NCBI RefSeq assembly: GCF_900102545.1
Contig: NZ_FNBN01000001.1
Coordinates: forward strand, 1,442,221-1,506,220
DNA: 64,000 nucleotides
DNA from: Chitinophaga filiformis
GTDB taxonomy: Bacteria > Bacteroidota > Bacteroidia > Chitinophagales > Chitinophagaceae
Direction of reading: 5' to 3'
The translations under genes and the position numbers were made by a program. Shown piece after piece: positions 1 through 8,114 of this stretch. Every line of letters begins with the position of its first letter. Within the stretch, counting starts at the first letter, position 1. The notes beneath the pieces are model-generated. The model worked only from the letters and a program-made list of their open reading frames with translations. It was not told the origin of the DNA and searched no databases.

Positions 1-1
1 A

Positions 2-1384
2 GAGAAGTATTCAGACACAAAACTGAATGAACAGTCTGCACGCTGTATGAACTGTGGCGTACCATTCTGTCACAGTGGTTGTCCCCTGGGCAACGTGATC
101 CCTGAGTTCAACGATGCGGTGTATCAGAAAGACTGGAAAGAAGCTTATGAAATATTAACCAGTACCAACAACTTCCCGGAATTTACAGGCCGTATCTGTC
201 CTGCTCCGTGTGAAAGCGCCTGTGTACTGGGTATCAATCAGCCTCCGGTAGCTATCGAAGAGATTGAGCGTCACATTATCGAAATTGCTTTTGACAAAGG
301 ACTGGTACAGGCTAAAACGCCAAGAGTACGTACTGGCAAAAAGATTGCGGTGATCGGTTCCGGTCCTGCAGGTCTGGCTGCCGCTGCTCAGCTGAACTAT
401 GCCGGCCATAGTGTGACTGTATTTGAAAGAGATGATGCTCCGGGTGGTCTGCTCCGTTACGGTATCCCTGACTTCAAACTGGAAAAATGGGTAATAGACC
501 GCCGTATTAAACTGATGGAAGAAGAGGGCGTTGTGTTCCAATGCAATGCAAACGTAGGTGTGAATGTGAGCGTGAATGATCTGCTGCGTGAATACAATGC
601 GATCGTACTGGCAGGTGGATCTACTATTCCACGTGACCTCAGCATCCCTGGCCGTCAGCTGCATGGTGTACATTATGCGATGGATTTCCTGAAACAACAG
701 AATAAACGTGTAGCCAACCGTCCTGTTTCCGGTCATGATATCCTTGCCGGCGGCAAGAATGTTGTAGTAATAGGCGGCGGTGATACCGGTTCTGACTGTG
801 TAGGTACTTCTAACCGTCATGGAGCCATTAGCGTAACCCAGCTTGAGTTACTACCGAAACCTCCGGGAGAGCGTACACCATATATGCCGTGGCCTACTTA
901 TCCAATGGTGTTGAAAACCTCTTCCTCTCATGAAGAAGGCGCTGAGCGTCAATGGGCAATCGGTACGAAAGAATTTGTCGGTGATGAGAAGGGCAACCTG
1001 AAAGGGCTGAAAATAGTGAACCTCGAATGGGCACTGGGTCCCGACGGCAGACCAGGCGGCTTCAAAGAAGTGCCTGGCAGCGAACAGGAAATCCCTTGTG
1101 AATTAGCCTTCCTGGCGATGGGCTTCTTACATCCTCAACATACCGGCCTGCTGGACGAGCTGGGTGTAGAAAGAGATGAGCGTGGCAATGTGAAAGCCGG
1201 TGAGAAAGCCTTCCAGACTACCATACCAAAAGTATTTGCTGCCGGCGATATGCGCCGCGGACAGTCTCTGGTGGTATGGGCAATCAGCGAAGGACGTGAG
1301 TGTGCCAGAAAAGTAGATGAATTCCTGATGGGCACATCACAACTCGAAAGTAAAGACGATTCCCTGCAGGCACTGGCTGTATAA
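2..1384 (+). CDS. gltD: Glutamate synthase small subunit (GltD), 5' end outside window
   Basis: Small (beta) subunit of NADPH-dependent glutamate synthase. It passes electrons from NADPH through FAD and 4Fe-4S clusters to the large subunit, which makes glutamate from glutamine and 2-oxoglutarate in the cytoplasm. The frame is open from base 2: the codons before the first visible ATG (47) encode EKYSDTKLNEQSARC, which is family sequence, so the true start lies upstream and about 30 residues are missing. Visible features are two N-terminal cysteine clusters (CMNCGVPFCHSGC and CPAPCESAC), a dinucleotide-binding GSGPAGLAAA motif, a second GGGDTGSD motif, and a C-terminal AAGDMRRGQSLVVWAI segment typical of FAD binding. 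The large subunit gltB probably lies upstream outside the window. A strong terminator follows the gene. Confidence 0.96.
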   Translation, partial: EKYSDTKLNEQSARCMNCGVPFCHSGCPLGNVIPEFNDAVYQKDWKEAYEILTSTNNFPEFTGRICPAPCESACVLGINQPPVAIEEIERHIIEIAFDKGLVQAKTPRVRTGKKIAVIGSGPAGLAAAAQLNYAGHSVTVFERDDAPGGLLRYGIPDFKLEKWVIDRRIKLMEEEGVVFQCNANVGVNVSVNDLLREYNAIVLAGGSTIPRDLSIPGRQLHGVHYAMDFLKQQNKRVANRPVSGHDILAGGKNVVVIGGGDTGSDCVGTSNRHGAISVTQLELLPKPPGERTPYMPWPTYPMVLKTSSSHEEGAERQWAIGTKEFVGDEKGNLKGLKIVNLEWALGPDGRPGGFKEVPGSEQEIPCELAFLAMGFLHPQHTGLLDELGVERDERGNVKAGEKAFQTTIPKVFAAGDMRRGQSLVVWAISEGRECARKVDEFLMGTSQLESKDDSLQALAV

Positions 1385-1467
1385 GCTACCAATGCCGCAG
1401 AGAACATGCTATAAAAATATCAAAGAGTCTCATAAGCAGGTTTAGATTTTGTTGTAACCTTCAGCCG

Positions 1468-1491
1468 GGCCGGGTTTTTACCCGGCCTTTT
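1468..1491 (+). terminator. Rho-independent terminator of gltD
   Basis: Perfect 8-bp GC-rich stem (GGCCGGGT at 1468-1475 and ACCCGGCC at 1480-1487) with a TTTT loop, followed by a T-run. It sits 84 bases past the gltD stop and separates it from the next gene. Confidence 0.85.
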
Positions 1492-1556
1492 GCATGCCCT
1501 CAGACCGTTGCCGTTTTTGGTTTATATTTACAGTATAATTTATCCCAGAGATCCCT

Positions 1557-2141
1557 ATGAGAGCACTTCTACTGTCACTGGTTGCCGGCATGTTCCTGCT
1601 ACCTGCTTATGCCCAGAAAAAGATCAAACTTGCATCCGTGGACAAAAAACTTGATAGCGTCAAGCACTATCATAAGATCCTCATTGTAGGAGAAGGAGGG
1701 ATGCAGTCCCGGATGTACATGGATCATCTCTCTCCGGAACTGATCAAAGAACTGAAAGCGCATAACATTGAGTGTAAATATGAATACCTGGGAGACCCTC
1801 ATAAAGTGGATACTGATTACGCACTGAAGAAAGCGGAAGCCTGGCCCCATGACGCTGTGCTCCGCTTTTACCCGCTTGCCGCCACTGAAAATTTGAGCAC
1901 ACATTATATAAACACTGCTCCTATGATGACTCACACCGGAGCCATGTCTTATACAGGATCCGGATCATTAAATGAATATTACCTGGTTGATGATTTTGAA
2001 ATTTTCCTGACTGAGGGTCCGGAAACAATATGGTCTGCACGTTTGTCCACCAGCATTGAAATGGGAAAAAACACCGTGTACAAAAGGATCCGGAAAGTGA
2101 TACTCGATGATATGGCGAAACAGAACGTGTTGACACTCTAA
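1557..2141 (+). CDS. Secreted protein of unknown function (194 aa)
   Basis: I do not recognise this protein. Residues 1-19 form a signal peptide (positive Arg2, hydrophobic core LLLSLVAGMFLL, cut after AYA), so the product is exported to the periplasm or surface. The mature part begins QKKIKLASVDKK, has mixed alpha/beta composition, no cysteine pair and no obvious catalytic motif. The region around residues 40-100 (KILIVGEGG, then an alternating hydrophobic pattern) could be a small Rossmann-like alpha/beta fold, but that is a guess. The gene is followed after 36 bases by another small secreted protein on the same strand; the two may be co-expressed, although a promoter-like box lies between them. 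Confidence 0.75.
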   Translation: MRALLLSLVAGMFLLPAYAQKKIKLASVDKKLDSVKHYHKILIVGEGGMQSRMYMDHLSPELIKELKAHNIECKYEYLGDPHKVDTDYALKKAEAWPHDAVLRFYPLAATENLSTHYINTAPMMTHTGAMSYTGSGSLNEYYLVDDFEIFLTEGPETIWSARLSTSIEMGKNTVYKRIRKVILDDMAKQNVLTL

Positions 2142-2162
2142 TATCCTCCTTCTGAAAAACAG

Positions 2163-2170
2163 TACATTTG
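2163..2170 (+). promoter_or_regulatory. Bacteroidota -7 promoter box before the 204-aa secreted protein
   Basis: TACATTTG matches the Bacteroidota -7 consensus TAnnTTTG exactly. It ends 7 bases before the ATG at 2178, so a transcript from it would have almost no leader. I see no clear -33 TTTG at the right distance. Confidence 0.4.
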
Positions 2171-2177
2171 TATTCTT

Positions 2178-2792
2178 ATGAGGCAATTGGTACTTTCTAT
2201 TATGTTATGCACAGGCCTTGTGCAATATTCTTCCGCACAGGTAGGCACTTCAGTTTACGATACCCATCAATACAAAAAAGGGATCTATAAAACTTTCCAG
2301 GAGTTCAGGGCAAACACACCATCCATTACCGGAACAATTACTGTAAAGAACAGAACCCCTGCCGCACAGGTCTACCTGCTGTCGGCTCCTAATGAGCTGA
2401 ACCTGGTAGACTCTACAGGGAAAGAACAGAAAGTGAAAAAATACTGGGGATATTCAGACGGCGCCTCCATTTACATAAAAGATAACGGGCTGAATAAGCT
2501 GGAAGAGATCGGGTATTATTGCCTGTATCGTATCCATTCCATTACCTCCGCTACGCCCAACCGGGCCACAGGAGGTATGGTCTTTGAAAACACGCCTCCA
2601 CAAACGGCCGATAAGAGAGTATTGAACCTGGTAACAGGAGATGTATACGACCTGACAATGTTCAATATGCGCAAGTATATACTTAGTCAGGACACAGCAT
2701 TGCTGCGGGAATTCAATGAAGACAAACAGAACAAGAACAGATTGGTATATTATATTCAGAAGTTCAACCAGCGGAACACTCCATCCTGGTAA
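2178..2792 (+). CDS. Secreted protein of unknown function (204 aa)
   Basis: Not recognised. It has a signal peptide of about 20 residues (MRQLVLSIMLCTGLVQYSSA, then Q), so it is exported. The mature part carries a motif YKKGIYKTFQEFRANTPSITG close to its N-terminus; I have the impression that Bacteroidota have secreted proteins with such a 'GIY.tf.EF..N.P' start, but I cannot name the family. The rest is predicted beta-rich, with no cysteines in conserved spacing and no lipobox. Its neighbours are another small secreted protein upstream and a REP-like element followed by tamB downstream. Confidence 0.75.
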   Translation: MRQLVLSIMLCTGLVQYSSAQVGTSVYDTHQYKKGIYKTFQEFRANTPSITGTITVKNRTPAAQVYLLSAPNELNLVDSTGKEQKVKKYWGYSDGASIYIKDNGLNKLEEIGYYCLYRIHSITSATPNRATGGMVFENTPPQTADKRVLNLVTGDVYDLTMFNMRKYILSQDTALLREFNEDKQNKNRLVYYIQKFNQRNTPSW

Positions 2793-2837
2793 TATCAATA
2801 TCCGGCATTTTATTTAAGCGCCCTCTATTCCCTCATT

Positions 2838-2886
2838 CCCCGGTTGTTACCAGGGGCTGGAAACACGCAGCTCCTAAAGGAGCCGG
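2838..2886. repeat. REP-like element, copy 1
   Basis: A short palindromic element containing GGGCTGGAAACACGCAG followed by the hairpin GCTCC-TAAA-GGAGC. Its layout (CCC-G-rich start, GCTnnAAACAC core, CTCCTAAnGGAG hairpin) recurs at 22450-22503 and, degraded, at 22677-22735, so I read it as a dispersed intergenic repeat family. The rest of the 254-base gap between 2793 and 3046 holds nothing else I can identify. Confidence 0.5.
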
Positions 2887-3046
2887 TCTGCGCAACCTTT
2901 CCTCCGTTTTCAATTTGATCTGTGACTGGAACTTTTTTATACCTTCCAACTCAGCAGGTATAGTATTTGTTTGTTTACCCTAGTAAGCATACGTACCCTA
3001 AAGCATTTTATTTCAGTAAATTACTGTATAAGTAACCTTTTTCATA

Positions 3047-6000
3047 GTGACAGATCCATCTACAAAGGAAGAAAAACATCATCATGGTCGTCCCTGGTGG
3101 CGGTGGGTATTGTGGGGGCTTGCAGTCCTCCTGATACTCCCTGTAATGGTGATATTACTTTTACAACTGGAGCCTGTGCAGGACTACATTCGCCGGCAAG
3201 GAGAGCTGTATCTGCAAAAGAAGCTGCACACACAGGTGCGCATAGGATATCTCCGTGCGCGTGGATGGCGGTATCTCGAACTGAAGAATGTATATGTTGC
3301 CGACAAGTCATCGAAGACTTTGCTGTTTTCCGGCTCGCTAAAAGTGAGATACAATTTGTTGGCATTTATCAACAATGAGTTGCAAGTCAACGGCCTGGAA
3401 TGGGATTCTGTTCTCATCAATGTTTACCGTAATCAGGGGGATAGCACCTATAACTATCAGTTCGTTGTAGATGCCTTCGGCCCCAAAGACACCACACCCG
3501 ACACGCTTTCTGAAGAGACAGGCTCTTCCCTTCAGTATCATCTTAAAGACATTAGCCTCCGGCAGGTGCGGCTTCGCTTTGCCGACGCAAAAGAAGGGAT
3601 GACCGCTATTGTACATTTCCGGGAATTGCATATAGATCCGGATGACTTGTTGCTGGACGAGGGCTTGTATGCATTCCGGGGCATTGAACTGGATGGTTTG
3701 AAAGGCTTATATACACAGGGCTACCGTCCTAAAGTGCTTACGAATACAGCACCTCCACCAACACCGGCAGATACAGCCAGTACGCCATTCCACCTGTTGT
3801 TGAAAAAGCTACATATCAAAAACAGCGCTTTCCTCTATTCAGATGAGGCCAGTGGTCTTGCCACCGTCTGGCGTATCAGTGATTTCCAATTGGTGAACTC
3901 AAGCATTGACCTGGACTCAACCCTGGTGCAGATAGGAGATCTGCGCATTGGCAAAACAACCGGTTCATTTACCCTATCATCACCAAAAGATACTTCTGCG
4001 CCAATACCTTCCGACAGTGTTCCGAACACCTGGAAAGTGCTGGCCACCAAGGCAGAGTTGGAACACCTGGATTTCAAATTTGATAATAACGCGGCACCAC
4101 CGCCAAGAGGAACGGGGAATGATCCGGACTATAATCATCTCCTGCTCTACAACCTCAATACCTCACTTTCCAATATCCTTTATAAACCCGATACCATCAG
4201 CGCCGTACTTAAGAAGCTGGAAGCCAGGGAGAAATCAGGTTTTGCCGTAAAAGAAGCGCGTTTCAATGTGTTGTTCACTCCTCAATCGCTGGCATTGCAG
4301 AACATGCTGGTGCAAACAAATAGGAGCCTGCTCAGAAAACAAATTGCAGTAACGGTGCCATCCTGGTCTACGCTTTCTGAGAATATGGATCTCTTACAAC
4401 TCCGCGCCAATATTGACTCTTCTCATATCTCCCTGGGCGAGTGGCTGCCTTTCGTTCCTGATTCGCGCCAGAATCCATCAATGAAACCATTGTGGAACAA
4501 AGAGATAGATGTAACAGCAGTATTAAAAGGCAGCCTGGGAAAACTGATCATAGAAACATTGCGTATAGCAGATAACGTTGGCAACCGCATTCGCACCAAC
4601 GGTGAAATTGAACATGCAACAGATGTAAACCGGCTCTATGCAAATCTGCCTTCTGTATATATTCAATCTGGTAATAAACAACTAAGATCCTGGTTACCAG
4701 CAGGTACGCTACCGGATACCCCGCGCTTGCCGGAACAGATGCTCATTACAGGTAAGATGCTTGGCGGTATGCAGGACATGAAAACACAGCTGCAACTCAC
4801 CAGTAGTTCAGCCAATGCACAATTGTCTGCACATCTGGTAAATATCATGGATAGTATCCGCGCCCGTTATGATGTAACGGTGGCCTCTTTTAAAGTCAAT
4901 CCGGGTGTTCTCCTGTATGATACCACAATGGGCTGGATCAGCGGACGACTGTCAGCCTCCGGACAAGGATATACTTTCCCAGGTATGGTGGCCTGGGCAA
5001 ACGTCAACCTGGATGCAGCTACTTATAACAGGTATACCTATCGTGATATAGCCATGACGGCCAATATAGACAAGCGGCAGTTACAAGCGCAGGGCCAGAG
5101 TAACGATACCAGTATCACACTCGCTTTTGATGTCAATGCTTTATTAAATGATACCAGCGTACAGTCTTTGCAGGCCTCCCTTCAGATGGACAAGGCAGAC
5201 CTGCATACAACCAACTGGTATAGCGAGCCGCTGGTCCTCAAAGGAAACCTGACAGCAGATTTCAGTAGTCTTGCGCCTCAACGCCTGGTGGGTACTGCTC
5301 TTTTAGATAACTGGCAGATTGCTACAAACGGACAGGTATTTCCACTGGATACTATTGCACTCATTACCAAATACGAAGACCAGCAGTATATCTCGCTGAC
5401 TGGCCCCTTTGGATTTATTAACGCCAATGGCAATATAGACTATACGAAAGTAGGCAGCGCTTTCAGTCAGCTGATTAACAAACCATTGCAACCATACGAT
5501 AGTGCCAGATTGGTGCAACTACCTGCGGGACAAACACTGTTCTGGAATGCCTCTTTAACCTGGCCCCGGAGTCTCAGGAATATGGCGCCCAGTCTCAGGA
5601 TGGAATATCCACTGCTTATTAACGGACGCCTGAACTCCGACAGTAGTCTTTTGGTGCTGAACGCCAATCTGCCTAAACTCTCTTATGATTCCATGCGCGT
5701 TGACAGCGTAAAGCTGATTGCTCAGATACATGACACCTCGCTGAATGCGACCCTGGATCTTGCTCAGTTGTATCATAAAATTGCTCCGCTAAATCATACA
5801 CAATTAAAAGCCAATGCAGTAAGTGGCAAACTGGAATGGGACCTCTTGCTGGATGATACTAAGCGTAAGCCAAAATATAAAGCCGGTGGTTATGTTACCT
5901 TCCTGCCCGCCAATGCTATGGACCTTTCCCTGAAAACGGATCTCTTGCTGAACAGGCAGCAATGGAAAGTGGATGAGAATAACCATATTCACATCATCAA

Positions 6001-8113
6001 TGGAGGACCTGACACGGCTCAGCTGACACTTTCTTATCAAAACCAATCGATTCAGATACAGACCTTAAGAGATAGCGGCCAGGGAAAACTGCCTCCGTTA
6101 AAGACAACTATCAAAGATTTCAAATTATCCACCATTACAGCGTTGCTGTCGTCGGATACACTACTGGCAAATGGCTTACTGAATGCAGAAGCCCTGGCCA
6201 GTAACCTCGATAATTCTCCAATAATAAAAAGCACCCTAAAAGTAGATTCTCTCGTTTTCAGGGGAACGCCTGTGGGTACACTGGAAGCAAACGTGGAAAC
6301 GCCACAGCCTAACCAATATAAACTTACGGCCAATCTCACTGGCAATCAGAATGATGTAAAAGTAGACGGCATCTACGATTCAACTATCAATGCGAAGGTG
6401 GATATCAACAACCTCAATATGGCATCTCTCGAAGCCTTTACTTTCGGGAATGTAACACGTATGCACGGTAGCGCAGATGGACAGTTCACTATTACAGGCA
6501 CTACTGACAAACCAAAAGTGTTAGGAACACTGCATTTCAATGATGCCGGTGGTACTATCACCTATGTCGGCGCCAACCTGCGCCTGCCGGATGAAACCAT
6601 CACGATGGACGAGAAAGGGATTGCATTTAACCAGTTTGTAGTTGCCGACAGTCTTGACAATGAATTGGTTGTAGACGGTCGTATCAATACGCCGGATTTC
6701 AGCAATTACAATTTCAATCTTGATATCAACTCGGAGAACTTTATGGTACTGGGGAAACAACAGGATCCCCAGCAATTATATTACGGTCCGGCGTTTATAG
6801 ATACCCGTATCAGAGTACGTGGTAATCTTGATCTTCCCAGAGTTGATGCCAGTGTGAAACTCAGGGACAAATCCCATGTGACTGTTACCCTGCCTTCCGA
6901 AGAACCTGGTGTAGCAAACAGGGAGGGGGTTATCATATTTGTGGATAAGTCCAATCCGGTGGATTCCAGTCTCTTTAAAGCAGTAGACAGCACCAAATTC
7001 CAGAATCCACGTCTGAAGGGCATCAACTTTTCCGGTAATATAGAGATCACTCCAGAATCCATTCTCAAGATCATCATTGATCCTGTAAATGGTGATTTTG
7101 TAGAGGCACAGGGAACAGCCAATATCAATGCCACCCTGGACGCCAGCAGTAAAATGACACTTACAGGGCGTTATGAAATAAGTGAGGGAAAGTATGAAAT
7201 GTCCCTGAATCAGCTGATCAAGCGCTCTTTCAGTATAGAAAAGGGTAGTACTATTACTTTCAGTGGAGATGCCATGGAAGCAGACCTGGATATTACAGCC
7301 CGCTATACTGTCAATGCCGCAGCAATTGATCTGGTACAAGACCAGGTGACCAACTTATCAGAAACAGACAGGAACAGGTACCGGCAAAAATTGCCTTTCT
7401 ATGTATATCTCCGTATCAAAGGGCAGATGATGAAACCAGAGATCTCTTTTGAGCTGGACATGCCCGAAGCGGAACAGAACGCCTTTAGCGGAAGTGTGTA
7501 TAATCGTCTGAAACAGATCAACCAGATTCCTTCTGAATTAAATAAACAGGTGATGGGATTACTGGTAATGAATAGCTTCATTCCAGAAGATCCGCTAGCC
7601 AGTGATGGTGGCGGCAGTGGCGATTTTGGTGTACGTAATATGGCGCGCCAAAGTGTAAGCAAGATCCTGTCACAGCAGTTAAACAACCTGGCGGGCAATC
7701 TTATTAAAGGCGTAGACCTGAATTTTGACGTAGAGTCCAAAGAAGATTATTCCACCGGCTCAGCCCAGGAAACCACCAATCTTAAAGTAGGCGCCTCCAA
7801 GAAATTGTTCAATGAAAGGCTTTCCGTTTCTGTTGGCTCCAATGTGATGTTGCAGGGAGAGAACCAGGCCAACCCATCAACCCTGGTGGGTGATATTTCT
7901 GTAGAATATAAACTGACAAAAGACGGTCGTTACCGGGTAAGAGTATATCAGCGCAATGATAACAGTACGGTCATTGAAGGCCAGGTAGTGGAAACGGGCG
8001 TTGCTTTTGCGCTCATTATGGACTACGATGAATTCCGTGAAATACTCCACAGTGTTAAATCCCGGGAGAAAAAAGCAAGGCTCCGCAATAAGAAAACTGT
8101 CAGCAAAAAATAA
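3047..8113 (+). CDS. tamB: Translocation and assembly module subunit TamB
   Basis: Very large (1,688 aa) inner-membrane-anchored AsmA-like protein that spans the periplasm as a beta-taco and is thought to act in outer-membrane protein insertion or lipid transport. Residues 1-16 are polar with three histidines, and residues 17-40 form one transmembrane segment (WWRWVLWGLAVLLILPVMV...). The long middle part is repetitive beta-strand sequence rich in D/N/S/T. The C-terminal third (about 1200-1650) has the TamB/DUF490 pattern, including RGNLDLPRVDASVKLRD and TLTGRYEISEGKYEM. The start is the GTG at 3047: an in-frame stop lies just upstream at 3029, and starting later would lose the anchor. It is followed after one base by tamL, so the two are one operon and very likely one complex. 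Confidence 0.92.
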   Translation: MTDPSTKEEKHHHGRPWWRWVLWGLAVLLILPVMVILLLQLEPVQDYIRRQGELYLQKKLHTQVRIGYLRARGWRYLELKNVYVADKSSKTLLFSGSLKVRYNLLAFINNELQVNGLEWDSVLINVYRNQGDSTYNYQFVVDAFGPKDTTPDTLSEETGSSLQYHLKDISLRQVRLRFADAKEGMTAIVHFRELHIDPDDLLLDEGLYAFRGIELDGLKGLYTQGYRPKVLTNTAPPPTPADTASTPFHLLLKKLHIKNSAFLYSDEASGLATVWRISDFQLVNSSIDLDSTLVQIGDLRIGKTTGSFTLSSPKDTSAPIPSDSVPNTWKVLATKAELEHLDFKFDNNAAPPPRGTGNDPDYNHLLLYNLNTSLSNILYKPDTISAVLKKLEAREKSGFAVKEARFNVLFTPQSLALQNMLVQTNRSLLRKQIAVTVPSWSTLSENMDLLQLRANIDSSHISLGEWLPFVPDSRQNPSMKPLWNKEIDVTAVLKGSLGKLIIETLRIADNVGNRIRTNGEIEHATDVNRLYANLPSVYIQSGNKQLRSWLPAGTLPDTPRLPEQMLITGKMLGGMQDMKTQLQLTSSSANAQLSAHLVNIMDSIRARYDVTVASFKVNPGVLLYDTTMGWISGRLSASGQGYTFPGMVAWANVNLDAATYNRYTYRDIAMTANIDKRQLQAQGQSNDTSITLAFDVNALLNDTSVQSLQASLQMDKADLHTTNWYSEPLVLKGNLTADFSSLAPQRLVGTALLDNWQIATNGQVFPLDTIALITKYEDQQYISLTGPFGFINANGNIDYTKVGSAFSQLINKPLQPYDSARLVQLPAGQTLFWNASLTWPRSLRNMAPSLRMEYPLLINGRLNSDSSLLVLNANLPKLSYDSMRVDSVKLIAQIHDTSLNATLDLAQLYHKIAPLNHTQLKANAVSGKLEWDLLLDDTKRKPKYKAGGYVTFLPANAMDLSLKTDLLLNRQQWKVDENNHIHIINGGPDTAQLTLSYQNQSIQIQTLRDSGQGKLPPLKTTIKDFKLSTITALLSSDTLLANGLLNAEALASNLDNSPIIKSTLKVDSLVFRGTPVGTLEANVETPQPNQYKLTANLTGNQNDVKVDGIYDSTINAKVDINNLNMASLEAFTFGNVTRMHGSADGQFTITGTTDKPKVLGTLHFNDAGGTITYVGANLRLPDETITMDEKGIAFNQFVVADSLDNELVVDGRINTPDFSNYNFNLDINSENFMVLGKQQDPQQLYYGPAFIDTRIRVRGNLDLPRVDASVKLRDKSHVTVTLPSEEPGVANREGVIIFVDKSNPVDSSLFKAVDSTKFQNPRLKGINFSGNIEITPESILKIIIDPVNGDFVEAQGTANINATLDASSKMTLTGRYEISEGKYEMSLNQLIKRSFSIEKGSTITFSGDAMEADLDITARYTVNAAAIDLVQDQVTNLSETDRNRYRQKLPFYVYLRIKGQMMKPEISFELDMPEAEQNAFSGSVYNRLKQINQIPSELNKQVMGLLVMNSFIPEDPLASDGGGSGDFGVRNMARQSVSKILSQQLNNLAGNLIKGVDLNFDVESKEDYSTGSAQETTNLKVGASKKLFNERLSVSVGSNVMLQGENQANPSTLVGDISVEYKLTKDGRYRVRVYQRNDNSTVIEGQVVETGVAFALIMDYDEFREILHSVKSREKKARLRNKKTVSKK

Positions 8114-8114
8114 G

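Noticed and set aside
155..820. 221-codon minus-strand frame inside gltD
   Set aside because: Lies fully antisense to clear GltD sequence and has no family features.
2971..3378. 135-codon plus-strand frame over the tamB start
   Set aside because: Runs in another frame over the TamB membrane anchor; no features.
6776..7339. 187-codon minus-strand frame inside tamB
   Set aside because: Antisense to the conserved TamB C-terminal domain.
8001..8114. Upstream extension of tamL into tamB
   Set aside because: The ATG at 8115 gives a perfect lipoprotein signal; the extension overlaps tamB and has no family sequence.
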